From Phaeotremella fagi (lineage: Eukaryota > Basidiomycota > Tremellomycetes > Tremellales > Phaeotremellaceae), in the NCBI GenBank assembly GCA_001599715.1, contig BCHU01000001.1, positions 1,845,634 to 1,909,633 on the forward strand: 64,000 nt of DNA. The letters run 5' to 3'. The notes under the pieces are model-generated. The model made no database searches. It was not told the origin of the DNA and worked only from the letters and a program-made list of their open reading frames with translations. The position numbers and the translations under genes were made by a program. Shown one piece after another: positions 46,301 through 58,242 of the stretch; the first letter of the stretch is position 1; every line of letters begins with the position of its first letter.

Positions 46301-48641
46301 TTTTCGACTGCAAAAACTCGTCAACACCAATCAACCTATAATCTCCAACCAACTCACCCAACAGCGAGTGTAATAGTCTCCTCCATACTCTCCGCAACAA
46401 GATCACTACCAACAAGCTCCTTAAATCTGGCAGATTGACTGTCGACCGTAGCGCTAACTGAATTTTTCTTGGAAGTGATTTCTCCGCGTTTAATCGCCAG
46501 TTGAGCTCTTGAATCAGCTTGACGGTTGAGTGCAGCCAATTCAGAATTCACTTTATCGCGATCTGTTTCGCGTTGTCGGATACTTGCTGAGCGTTCTCGA
46601 ATCTGTTCGTCATAGCGTGCATCCTTGAGATCGTCTTGTAGCCGATCCTGCTGAGCTGTTGCACTTGAAATCTTATCTTCCGTAACAGTGATGTCGGTAT
46701 CGACGGTACTGACGGAATCGAAATTCGATTCGGCGATTCGTATTCTACTGTTCAATTGGGTCTGTAGACGAATGTTAGATCGATGGACGACGACATGCGA
46801 ACTTACGATTTGATCTTGTTTACTCTTTCGGGTAGCAAGAGCTGATGTCTTGGTACTGGCGAGACGATCCAATTCAGCCTGAAGTTCCCTTTCTTTCCTC
46901 TGACCATCGGCCTAATCAACAGTAAGTCAACTGTCGTCTTGCGAAAGACAGGCAGATAACTCACCTGAAGTTTCTTGAGATCTGAATCAGCTTTTCTTAC
47001 GAGATCGTGTAATTTTTCAACGAATTCTGCGATCTTATTATCCTCCAAGGGGGAATAATCGTATCCTGCAAAATTATGACTTTTGGCAACTTCTCTAACA
47101 ACAACTTCTCGTTCTTTTAGATTCTTCTCGTAATTCTGGTGAATGACAAGATCAGCGTGAGCTACTAGTTTCTGCCTCTTGATACTCACTCTTTTGTTGG
47201 CGAGCAATCCACCTTGAGTACTGGCAAGGTTTCTCTCCCTTCTTCGCAAATCCTCCAATGCAGCGTCTTCTTTATCACGAAGCTCAAGCTGTTTATCCTT
47301 TTTCGATTTGATCTTCTCAAGATGTGAGTTGAAATTGTCTTGCATGTGTTTCAATTCTTCGTTTGATTCTGCTCAATGTCAGCTATAAATCCAATCTATG
47401 TTTATGGAATAGCTCACCTGACATCACTTTCATTCCTTGTAACAAAGAGTTCGCATTTCCCTCCAACATTGATTTTCTAGCATTCAACTGATCAACCTTT
47501 TCGAAAGTTCTTTGGAAAGTCGTTGCCTTCTGATAATGCTCCATATTGAGTTGTTTGAGTCTCTCATGTTGTTCCTTCAATTCTTCAGCTTCAGTTTGTT
47601 TGGTGTTCTCTTTTTGTATATGGTTTTGGAGCTCTTTACGCATCTACGTGTAATATAAGGATCAATAAACGATGACCTATGCAGTACGTCATTCGAAACT
47701 CACCCTCTCAGCTTTATCTTTATCCTGTTTCAAAAACTTCAACCTCTCCTTGTCAACCTTCAACTCAGCAGTCCTCTCCTTCCTTAAAAGCTTGATATTA
47801 TCCAAAGCCTTCGTATACCTGACGAACAATTACTAGGTAACATCGCCAACGAATCAAAACTACCTACTTTGTAGCTTCGAAAATATCATCGAATTTCTTT
47901 TTCAAAGCAGCAGGTTCGGAAAGTGGCCAATTTGATTCCTCTTGATGACAGAAGATGACGTTTTCCAATATAGCTTTAGAAACACCTAATAGCAGTGGTA
48001 TCTCCTCATCCATGTCTGCACATTTTGTTGAGATAGTATTTCTCTAAATATAAGAATCAGTCATGTAAAACCAAAGTAGTCCATCAAAAACCATACCTTG
48101 CCTTCACCACCGTCTGGATCTGTTTTAGCTAATAAACCCTCCAAAGTTTTCATGGTCAAACCTCCACCTTTCTTCATCGTAACCTGTAAACTACGAGTTG
48201 CAGTCATTCTTTGTCTGTTGACATTCCAAAATCGAAGTCGAACTTGAGCTTTGACTTCTTTTTCGTTGGCCATCTGTGGAAAGGTCAGTGTTTGATCGAT
48301 AAGTAGCTGTCGATCAACGAACCTTGGGATCATGGACGAATGCACCACCCTTGGTATTAGGCGGTAAATCACCCGTGGTAGCATATTTGAGACATTCGAT
48401 GATTGTCTGGATACAAGTGTTAGCAGTATGTTCAACCACATCGTTCAAGTAGATAGTGACACCTACCGTCTTCCCACTTCCGTTATGACCGACAATAACA
48501 GTTAGAGGTGAATAGAATTCAATGACTTGAACATGTTTATCATCGAATGAACGAATACCGCGAATGGCTAGCTTATTCAGAGACGCCCTATGAGACTAGG
48601 TCAGTATGAGAAGGTGAATGAGCCAGCGAGGAAACATACAT
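43389..48641 (-). CDS. RAD50: RAD50 DNA repair ATPase
   Basis: SMC-like subunit of the Mre11-Rad50-Nbs1 complex for double-strand break repair. The initiator codon is split: AT at 48640-48641 joins G at 48587 over a 52-nt intron (48588-48639, gtatgt ... catag), giving [18 protein letters not shown]. Walker A (GHNGSGKT) ends at an intron, followed by [36 protein letters not shown] and [17 protein letters not shown]. Long coiled coils flank the zinc hook [10 protein letters not shown] (Cys codons at about 45880-45891). The C-terminal half ends with the ABC signature [20 protein letters not shown], Walker [19 protein letters not shown] and [17 protein letters not shown], with TAA at 43389-43391. 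The gene has many introns and all ATPase motifs are intact. Confidence 0.95.
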
Positions 48642-49109
48642 GGTCAGCGATGATCAGAACGCGGTTGAAGTTGGCGGAGGGTGATCACCTCCACTTGAGT
48701 GATGGGGGGTGCTTAGGATGAAATATGAGTTAGATTTGGATGTGAAAGGGAGGTATATCCTTGATAAGAGGTTGATGTCTGAATGTGCTAATAGAATGCT
48801 ACTATGGATACTGATAAAAATGAAGTGAAATGGAAGCTAATGAGGACCAATATTGGTTGACCTTTACATTGGTTTCAAAATCCAGTCAACCGACAGTGAA
48901 TCATAACATCCACGGAAACAAATCCACGTGGAGTGGCAATTCGAGTTGAATAAAATCATTGTGATAGTGATAACCAATACAACTAACTACAGACATAGCA
49001 AATCGACACAGGAAAGGGATATAGAGTATAGAGATATAGAGGATAATGTATAGAGCTTGAAAGAGAAGGTCATCTTGCAACACACACCAAACCAATACTA
49101 TCACAATCA
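48642..49109. promoter_or_regulatory. Divergent RAD50/cytochrome b5 gene promoter
   Basis: A 468-bp spacer holding a CACGTG palindrome (48925-48930, in tccacgtgga) and otherwise AT-rich sequence with a ta-rich stretch (atagagtatagagatataga) before the plus-strand gene. Confidence 0.35.
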
Positions 49110-49998
49110 ATGTCGTGGGTGAGCTGAGAGTCTTTAGTTCCAAAGTCATCGTAGCTCACTTCCCAACAGCTCGTTCCAAATCTCCCCTCAATCCCAGGAT
49201 GGTCCCGTCCAACCCCAGCCTCAACCTCCAACTCACCTCCAAATTCCACCTCCCAAACAGAAATAGAACAAGACGCCGAAGAAGATCTTGATATCCCACC
49301 CCAATTCCCTCTTCCCAACTCAGCCCAAAGATCCCAAGCACCCCCGCCTAACATATCACTTAATCCCCCCTCCCCACCCAAACCCATTGAAGGAGACGAA
49401 GAAGAAGTGAGCAATCAGAACATGCTGAAAAGTGATGTGATCGGTGATATGGCTCCTCCGTTTTCTACCGTCAAAAAACCAAATTTCGGTATACAAGTTG
49501 GTGGTGATGATACCTCTACAACCGACGTTGGTGGTGGTGGTGGGTTGAAAAAGAAAAAAAGGGGTAAAGTCCCACTTCAACCTGGACATTCGGCGTTGGA
49601 TTGGGCGAGATTATGTGCGAGTGGACAGAATTTACGGGGGATCGATTCGTTCCAACGTGTTACTATGAGTGAATTGGCTAAAGTAGGTCAAGTAGTCCAC
49701 TCATGCCATTATCAACTAACTAATTCCTTATAGCATAACAAAAAACAAGACGCTTGGTCATGTTTCAATGGAAAAGTTTATAATATAACTCCTTATTTAC
49801 CTTTTCATCCTGGTGGTGAAGATGAGTTGATGAGGGTTGCAGGTAGGGATGGGACAAAGTTGTTCAGTGAGTTCGAACGCATTTATTAATTTATCTACGT
49901 ATGGATATACTTACATTATCGTAGTGCTAACTCATTCTTGGGTTAATATGGATTATATGATGCAGGAATGTTTGGTGGGGATGTTGGTTCGGGGTTAG
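49110..49998 (+). CDS. Cytochrome b5-domain protein (IRC21-like)
   Basis: The first exon encodes only MSW; a gtgagc donor leads over an intron to LVPNLPSIPGWSRPTP. A Pro/Ser/acidic N-terminal region is followed by a Gly-rich KKKKRGK segment, then PLQPGHSALDWARLCASGQN-LRG, the conserved lead-in of the fungal Irc21 group. The cytochrome b5 fold comes next: RVTMSELAKHNKKQDAW, FNGKVYNITPYLPFHPGGED, MRVAGRDGTKLF, and, after an intron, HSWVNMDYMMQECLVGMLVR-G. Both haem-ligand histidines (HPGG and HSWVN) are present. The electron-transfer partner is unknown; yeast Irc21 mutants show DNA damage phenotypes. The start is supported by the in-phase joining of MSW to LVP. Confidence 0.87.
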
Positions 49999-50256
49999 AG
50001 TTGTAGTTGTTTTGGTTGGTGATGCAGGGCGGGGGGAGATTGGTTCGCATGACCTGCGTTAGATTTATTAGAGTAGCATCGTGTATCATCTATCATGTAT
50101 TCATCTTGCATTGGGACGGTTGTAGCAGAGTTGCAGAATTCACTGAAACCCAACATAACCTCGCCAGAAATGCTACCAGTGCCGTTCGGCTACTTACGTG
50201 AAGTTGTTGTTCTGATTTCTGAAATATATCTTCCAATCCAATTCTACCAGTGAACT

Positions 50257-52607
50257 ATGAACACCAACCCCAACTCAGATACAGGACAATCAACACCTCA
50301 AAAACCTCAAATCAATCAAAGGACCTCCACAACACTACCCACAAAACTCAATCAGCCCTCAACCTCATCACCTAGAACCACTAATCTGAATCGTCAAAAG
50401 TTTTCTTCCTTGCTATCAGTCTTCAACCTAACGTCGAGCAAAACAACTAATAATGAAGTGCACCACGATATCAATGAATATTCAAATGAAGATAACGAGG
50501 ACAATGAAAACGTAAACCCATGTTATATAATGAATCTACCTGATGAACTGTAAGCTTTACATCATCTACCAAATAACTAAATCATCAAGTCTCATACAGA
50601 TCCTAACAAACCTCCCTCCAACCGTTCAAACCCTCCACAAAATCTCTCAACTAAACCACAGATTCCATTCTATCTCTCAATCCCCAGAACTGTGGTTTGG
50701 AGCTTTCAAATCGTTGAATGGATTTTCTTTAACCGACCAAGCTGAGATATATGGGTTTGCTGTAGATTCTGAACCTGGGATTTGGAGGGATGGGAGATTT
50801 CACTATCATTCTGTACCGGATGTTCAGGTTAATTCTTCGAATTGGATGGGGACACCTGAAAAGAGTTGGAGGGATAGGATCAAAGATTTCACCCCTTCGA
50901 AAGGATTATCTCATTTGTTGAACGGCACGAATTCATCTGTCAAATCTTCAATTGAGACTGATACTTCGGTTATTGATCAAATTCAAGTTCATGGGATACC
51001 AATACATTATCCTACTTTATGTAGGACGAACCTCACACTCGTTGAATCTATTAGGAACCCTAAACCCGAGATTGAAATTAAGACGACGACGTTGATCTCA
51101 TCGAGAGATTCGGTTTATTGTATCAAGATTCGTGGGGATTGGTTGATTAGTGGAAGTAGGGATAGAAGTATTAGAATATGGAATGTTAAACGATCGTTTC
51201 GTCTCTCCACCTCCGATAACGACGATGATGAAGATGGGGTTGACGAGAACGAACCGAAATTAATCAAAATCATAGAAGAGGCTCATGAAAGAAGTGTCAT
51301 CTGTTTGGATTTCTGTTTGGAAGATCATCAATCGTCTAAGGACTCTGGAGGGTGGTTGGGGAAATTGGTGACTGGTAGTTCGGATGGCTTGGGTACCGTT
51401 TGGGAGATTGATTGGGAAGGTGGAGATGAGACTGATGACACGGGTTCGGATTCTGGTGATGGTGATGATGGTTCTGGTTCTGGTTCTGGTCCGGGGGTCA
51501 GAAGACTTGGTAATTTGGTTGGACATTTTGGTGCGATTTTGGATATTGCACTGGCAAAAGATAGGATCGTTAGTTGGTACGTCTCAACTTTTTACTATCT
51601 GATTTCATTACTGACATTGAACAGTTCTAAAGACGGTACAATAAGGGGTACGTTCATAGAACCATGAATCTACATTTTAACTAACCTTTTCTCTTCAATC
51701 CAGTTTGGGACAGGTCAACGTTAAAAATCATTCACGTGTTGAATCAAGAAAGTGGACCGATCAATTCATTGTGTCTTCATTCTGATTCTCACGTTCTACA
51801 AGTCGTTTCCGCGTCAACTAGAGATTCATGGGTGATTTGGGATGTTGAATTTGGGAAAATAATCCAAAAAGGACAAGGTGAACATAACGGTATAGCATGT
51901 GTGGTTTGGGCAGTGAGTTGGACCTCCACTTCATTACACGATTGTAGAGATAATTCTGATTCCATGGTCGTTAGGGAGATAAAATAATTACTGGTTCGAA
52001 CGACAGATCAATAAGGATATTCAATCTTGATGGAACTTTGAAAACCACTTTGAACGGTCACACAGATTTAATAAGGACTTTAGCTGTTGATCTTAAGTTG
52101 GGATTGATATTTTCAGGCAGTTATGATAAAACTATCAGAGTGGGTCCTGTAGCCGTAGTCGTTGCTCCAGAAGGACTTTGTGTCGCTGACATTGAACGTT
52201 CACAGTTGTGGGATCTCGAATCTGGTGAGATGATACGGAAATTACCTTGTATACATGCGAGTTTGATTTTTGATTTGGTTTGGGATGGACCGAGATTGTT
52301 CTCGTGAGTGTGATAGCTCTTGTTGGTGTGACTGTTTCAACTGATGTGTGTTGCTCTACTCTACTCCCACTTTACAGAGCTTCTCATGATCATTTGATAC
52401 AGATGTTAACGTTTGGAAGTAATCTACCATACGCAGATTTATTGTGTATGTAAGAAGTAGTTGTATGACAGTCTATCCTATTATCTGCTTGGCGATGTAC
52501 GCAGCAGGTATGGATGTGTAGATCTAGATCTAACATTGAATGGGGACTGTGACTATGACTATGACGCTGATGATGAAACTAAAGCTAAAACTGAAGATGA
52601 ATTGTAA
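50257..52607 (+). CDS. F-box and WD40 repeat protein (SCF substrate adaptor-like)
   Basis: The N-terminus of about 90 residues is Asn/Thr/Ser-rich. An F-box follows across an intron (MNLPDEL / ILTNLPPTVQTLHKISQLNH-RFHSISQSPELW). WD repeats come next: DSVYCIKIRGDWLISGSRDR-SIRIWN, HERSVICLDFCLE..LVTGSS, a long acidic Asp/Gly/Ser loop, LVGHFGAILDIALAKDRIVS, then SINSLC-type and WVIWDVEFGKIIQKGQGEHN repeats. The last are GHTDLIRTLAVDLKLGLIFS-GSYDKTIR and LWDLESGEMIRKL. The end is an acidic tail KTEDEL with TAA at 52605-52607. This layout suits an SCF ubiquitin ligase receptor of the Cdc4/Met30/Pof1 kind, but the substrate is unknown and the F-box is divergent. One intron within the KTIR|LWDL repeat uses a gtgggt donor. 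Confidence 0.85.
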
Positions 52608-53258
52608 ACAACACTCAAGCTGATCGTGCCTAGTCTAGAATTCAAGGGTCAACACACTTAGTCGATCTTTCCTCTCCCGCAGCTCTGACGCTCCTCTCCC
52701 TTCCCTCCCCTCGCCCCTGTGACGCACGGACGCCAAATTGTTGCCACTAAAGCAAAATGAAAATAAAAATAAATAAATTTAGCACCATCCAATTGTTGCA
52801 CCACCCACCCACACCACGATCAAAGTGACAGTGTATCCAACTTCTTCTTCTTCTTCTATATCTTTCATTCATACATCATTTAATTCTCAGTCTACTCATC
52901 ACCCCATTCCTAACATAGTAAGTTCATCAGTCCAGTCCCAATCACAATACAGTCTGAGCTGGAAGGAAGGCATTCCCCTCCCCCCTCCCNCCCCTATTCA
53001 ATCACTTAGCGTCATACTCAAAAGACCAAATTCAATCTCAATCGATTCTACCATTCTTCTTCTCAATTGAAAATTTGAAACTAACAATTCTTTTCTATCA
53101 TCTATTCATACTCAACTCACACTCATCACCTACCAATCACTCTTTTCATCATTTCCCCCTTTCCAATCAAACGTTCATTCTCATCATCTTCAAACAGTTA
53201 GACTTCACATCGAAAGTCGTGACTACACCTTACTCCATCAACCACCCCAGCCTCAACA
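52608..53258. other. Intergenic region and CT-rich leader of the CSC1-like gene
   Basis: 650 bp with long pyrimidine-rich and polyC stretches (cttcttcttcttcttc near 52841; ccccctcccncccc near 52980) and one ambiguous base N at 52990. A potential 5' UTR intron is possible but was not established. No gene is recognised. Confidence 0.5.
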
Positions 53259-56247
53259 ATGTCAGCAACTGGCAAGGACGTTAACGCGTCTACAACACCT
53301 TCATTCGTAGCAGCTCTCGTAGTCGGTTTAATAACCGTCGGAGCTCTATCTGCAGTATGGTTCTTGCTTCACGGCAGAAAGAATCTTAACAGGGTTTTCC
53401 AACCTCGTTACACCCTAGCTCCAGAGAAGTAAGTCAAAAGTCTCATCACCTCCCAAAGATTGTTCTCCACAGGCTGACTTTTTCATCAACAGGAATCGAC
53501 CTGAAGAAATCCCACCGGGGCCGATACCTTTTTGGAAAACCGTCTTCTCAACTCCAGACGATACTATCATCGCTGCTAATGGTCCCGACGCTTATTTCTT
53601 CGTTCGATTCATCAAGGTTTTCGGTTTGTACATGTTGGTTCCATATCTGCTTTTGACCTTTATCATCTTAATTCCCGTTTCGTGAGTAACTTTGTCTTGG
53701 AACCGTATGGTTACTCTACTAAACTATCCGTTAGTGCCGCCGCTCCTAATGCTGGGAAGTCTGGTTTGGATACTATGACATTTGGAAATGTCGCTGCCGA
53801 TCATCAAGATCGTCATGTTGCACATTTCCTCGTTACAGTCATCCTCATGGGTAAGTGAAGAACACTCTCCGTTCGATGAACGTCCTTGTCCTAACACCAT
53901 TCCTAGCTTGGACCGTATTCCTCATTTGGCGTGAATACAACCATTTCATCACCGTTCGTCAAGCTTGGCTTGCATCACCTCAACATCTCGCTTTAGCCAG
54001 AACACGTACAATGGCAATAACAAATTTACCAAATGACGTCACGTCTGAATCTGGAATTAAAGAGCTTGCCGGTGTAGTAGCTAGACTTACTGGATCTGCT
54101 CAACCTCGTCAAAGCATCGCTGATAATGCTACCGCTGTTGAAGGTACAGATGGTGGTATCACTAATGTCTGGCTTACTAGAAAAGTTAAAGAAATCGAAA
54201 AAGTCTACAACGACCGTGAAGATGAATGTGCCAGACTTGAAGGTGGTGTTGGTAAATTGATTGCTCTTGGAAACAAGAACGAGCGTAAAGGAAAGACTCC
54301 AGAGAAGAAGGGTAAGATCGGATTTCAGATGTCTGAAGTTGAATGTATCTAACCACCGCTCAGGCAAATTAGACACCGAAAGAGCAGGTGCTGAGATGGT
54401 CGATCGATTTGTTAACCCAAAGAAACGTCCCACCTGGAAACAAGGCCTTCTCGGATTAATCGGTAAAAAAATGGATCTCGAAACCTCCCCAATCTACATT
54501 AAAGAACACAACGAACAATTAGTCACTTTGAGAGAAAAGGAAGATTCTTACCCACTCGGTAACACCGCTTTCATTAGATTCAAATCCCAACATGAAGCTC
54601 ATTCTTTCGCTCGTCTCGTTGATTCTACCGATAAGAAATATCGAATGATCAGAACTGGTATTGAATTGGTACCAGAAGATATTCAATGGTCAAACATCAG
54701 TATGAGTCCTTATCAACGTTGGATCAGAACTATCATCTCATGGGCTTTGACTGTCGGTTTGATCATCATTTGGGCTATCCCAGTCGCGTTCGTTGGTGCT
54801 GTCAGTAACGTTGACACTCTTTGTGTTCAAGCTCCTTGGTTGGCATGGATTTGTAAACTTCCAAGGTAAGCCCAAAAGGTTCAGAAGCAGTACTTTGACT
54901 AACTCCATTTAGTCCCGTTCTTGGTATCATCAAGGGTATCCTTCCACCAGTCTTACTTGCAGTTCTATTCATGCTCCTCCCAATCATTCTCCGTATTTGG
55001 ATCAAATTACAAGGTGAAATCCGTAAAAGTGACATCGAACTCAAACTGTTCACCCGTTTCTGGCTTTTCCAAGTTATTCACGGTTTCCTTATCGTCACTC
55101 TCTCTTCCGGTTTACTCGCTGCTCTTGGTAACCTCGGTAACACTGCTAGTAGTGTTCCAACTCTTCTTTCACAGAATCTACCAAGTGCTTCGATTTTCTT
55201 CCTTACTTTGTGAGTTGATCTCTGACGACAAGAGCTGCCGTTCTGACATTGTTGTAATTAGCATCCTCGCTACTTCGTTCTCTGGTGCTGCTAAGACTTA
55301 TTCAAGAATCGTCCCAGTCGTCATGTTCATGCTTAAAGGTATTTTGGCTGGTAACACACCAAGAAAGGCTTTCATGAAGGAGGTAAGCATTTATTTTTTA
55401 TTACTCTTGACAGTTTCAAAAATTTACGAAACAATAGTACAAAATGGAATCTGTTGGATTCTCAACCACCTGGCCACCAATCTGTTTGATTGTTTGTATC
55501 ACAATCGTTTACTCTACCATTCAACCTATCATCGTTTTAGTCGCTTTGGTAGCTTTTGCACTACTCTACTCGGCATACAAATACACTTTCGGTTGGTGTG
55601 CTGATCAACCTGATTCACTCGAAACTGGTGGTCTTTACTATATCAAAGCTCTTCGTACCGTCTTTGTCAGTCTTTACTTGCAAGGTATCTGTATGATTGG
55701 TTTGTTGTTCCTTGCTACCGATGAAACTGGAGCTAGAACGAAATCAGGACTCGCATGTGGAGCCATCTTAGTGAGTACTCTCTAAACCATTGACAACTTG
55801 AACTGATCATGACACCCCCAGATCGTCGTTGTCGTCTTCATAGCACTCTTCCAATCATGGATCGACCATTTCCGCTTCAAAAGAGATTACCTAGTCTACG
55901 CTCAATCAACACTCCAAAACACCAACAGTTCCCAAACCAAACTCCACGCTGGACCATCAATCAACGCCGACGTAGAGGACGCCCTAGCCGATGCAGCAGG
56001 TGAAGAAAGAGGAAACACCACGGGATTCCATAAACGCGCCTTTGACCATCCAGCGTTCTGGAAGAAACAACCTGTCATCTGGGTCGCTGATGATCCTTGT
56101 GGAATCGGTCGTTTCGAGGTTGAAAAAATTAACGCGGTGGGTGTGGAGGCTTCGACGGAATTCGCTGTTCTGGATAATAAGGGGATGGTCGTTGTTGAAC
56201 GTGGTCCACCTGATGAAGCTTGGTATGGAGGTTTCACCGCTGCTTAG
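53259..56247 (+). CDS. CSC1/OSCA-family calcium-permeable stress-gated channel (DUF221)
   Basis: A multi-pass plasma membrane protein homologous to Csc1/Phm7/Rsn1. It starts MSATGKDVNASTTPSFVAAL-VVGLITVG, with the first TM segment. RSN1_TM region: GRKNLNRVFQPRYTLAPEK and PPGPIPFWKTVFSTPDD, then FFVRFIKVFGLYMLVPYLLL. The cytosolic RRM-like part has TRTMAITNLPNDVTSE. The seven-TM region includes YPLGNTAFIRFKSQHEAHSF, ELVPEDIQWSNISMSPYQRW, WAIPVAFVGAVSNVDTLC, FLMLLPIILRIWIK-type and GFSTTWPPICLIVCITIVYS segments. The cytoplasmic C-terminus ends with PVIWVADDPCGIGRFEVEKI and GGFTAA, TAG at 56245-56247. Several short introns. The family signatures are clear; the activating stimulus is unknown. Confidence 0.92.
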
Positions 56248-56732
56248 ATTGATTCACGTTTCTTCATCCTTTATTTTACTTTCGTACTTTACTTTTTATA
56301 TTTCATCATTAATTTCAAGTCTGTTTTCGACTTTAATTCCTCTTTGCTTTTGTTTTTTGTTTGGTGTTCTGTGGATAGTTGATTTGGACATATATGGATG
56401 GCGGATTGGATATATATACAGAGTATGAGAAGAAAGGATTGGTTTCATAATACAAGTAACTTTTGATAAAATGGAAAATTCAAGTGTTATCTGCAGTTGA
56501 ATGTCAAGAACAGGGCAGACGATATATCTATTTCATACATGAGTTTATGGGATTTTTACTTTATAATCGATCGAATTCGTTTAAATCATGAAAAAGGATG
56601 GATGGATGTGAATATGAATGAATAAGAGGTTTAATATTTGGATGTGAGGGAGGACCAACTGGATTTTTACATGAGATTAGTATATTCGGAAATTGAGGTC
56701 TATCACATCTTGATTAGAGTGAAATGATTTGT
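56248..56732. other. Convergent 3' region between the CSC1-like gene and TOA1
   Basis: 485 bp of AT-rich sequence including ttttacttt and tatatata stretches, expected to carry both polyadenylation sites. No gene was found. Confidence 0.55.
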
Positions 56733-57769
56733 TCACCATTCGAATTCACTAATTGGAAATCCGTCAATAAACGCTTTATTTCAATAACAATCCTACTTAC
56801 CCGTTACATTTCGCGAATAAATAATCACGACCGTTGATATGTATCATCCCATCTTTAAAAATAGTTTTCCATTTGTTTTTAACTCTTTGAACCTAAGAAA
56901 AAGGTCAGTCCCTGTATTCTCCAAAAAGAGTCTAGTGGCTCACTTTATCATAAACGCAGAAAACGATATCGATTTCACCTTCTTCATCGGCGCCCTCTCC
57001 GTCTTCTCTGGCTTCATCGTCTGAATCATCTAGATCACTGTCTATGATATCGTCACCTGGGAGTAAACCCGCCGCATTGGGTTGTGGATTTGGTTGTGAA
57101 TTCGAACCTGAACCCGAACCTGAACCTAGTGCTGAGATGTTAGGTTTGACATCTTCGTCATGTCCAGCTCCACCTCTTAATCTCAACAAATCGTCTGAAG
57201 GTTCGTTTTTGATTCGTACATCTTCATACGGTGTTGGTAAAGATAACCCATGATTGTTATTGCTGTTGGTGGAAGTGTTGGAATAACGGTTGTATTGTTG
57301 TGGGAGTTGTAAAGCGTTTTGAATGTTTAGGTTTTGATTGAAATTCGATAAACCTGAGAAATTGGTTTGAGGGTGGGCGTAAGGTTGTGCTTGGGATTGA
57401 GATGGTTCGTCATCAGATGGCGAAGGTGATTCTCCTGCTCTCGCAAAATCTGCTACTCTAGTTTCTAACAGTTTCGCCTCCCATTTCTGAAAGGAAATAT
57501 ATGATGTTAGAAAATTACACTATTTAACGATGCTTCAATTGCACTCACTGCTTGTAGAGTTACCAACAGTTCTTCCTCCATTCCATATTCTTCGAAATCA
57601 ACTTGAATATTCTGCATCACATCGTCGATTATCGATCGATAGACCTGAGGCTAAACAAAGGAAGTTTTGGTCAGTGAAGCCCTCTACGTTCCTTCTAATT
57701 CAAAGTCCTAGCTAGGAAAACAATCAAACTAACGACGATCTTGTTGGACCTTTTTGGTTTTGTCAGCAT
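56733..57769 (-). CDS. TOA1: TFIIA large subunit
   Basis: TFIIA stabilises TBP on promoter DNA. It starts MLTKPKRSNKIV, splices to PQVYRSIIDDVMQNIQVDFE-EYGMEEELL (helical N-terminal domain), then KWEAKLLETRVADFAR. A Gln/Asn/Gly/Ser-rich linker includes LRLRGGAGHDEDVKPN. The acidic region DDIIDSDLDDSDDEAREDGE leads to the C-terminal beta-barrel DIVFCVYDKVQRVKNKWKTI-FKDGMIHINGRDYLFAKCNG. A last intron then joins EFEW and TGA at 56733-56735. The ending F-x-W is the conserved TOA1 terminus, which confirms that last small exon. It is divergent with KRE33. Confidence 0.93.
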
Positions 57770-58242
57770 TATTGTAACAGTGTGTTTCATGATGATAGAA
57801 TGCTTGAGAAGATATGCAGAAAAAGGATAGCTTAGGAATTGACATACATCTTGAAACAACTTTTCCTTCTTCAACTTTTCTGTTTTATCAAGTCGAGTCG
57901 AGATGGAGTTGTTTCAACTGTTTTTTTAGAAGTTGCAGATCACCTTTGGTGATACATCAATCTGATTTGAGTCTTTGATGTTCCTATGCTCCTACTCTTG
58001 TTGCCTTGATGGGCTTGAGACAATAGTTAAAGAAAAGAGAAAGAGAAGAAGGAGGGAAAAAGATGGTAGTTGATGATTAAGATGATTATATAGCAGGGGA
58101 ATTAACGTGTTGCCACTCACTTATTTATTTACTGTTATTATTTTCATTTTATCCCGTTATAATATTTCAGTCCTCCTACAGTACTTACCATACTCAACTT
58201 TCATCACCAATCCCCATACTACCACCACCACCACTACTCAAA
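57770..58242. promoter_or_regulatory. Divergent TOA1/KRE33 spacer
   Basis: 473 bp with AT-rich tracts and a short (ACC)n run at about 58220-58232 just upstream of the KRE33 ATG. No CACGTG was seen. Confidence 0.4.

Noticed and set aside
49070..49414. Minus-strand Gly/Ser-rich open frame of 114 codons
   Set aside because: It is antisense to the spliced Pro-rich N-terminal exon of the cytochrome b5-domain gene, whose frame joins properly to a conserved domain.
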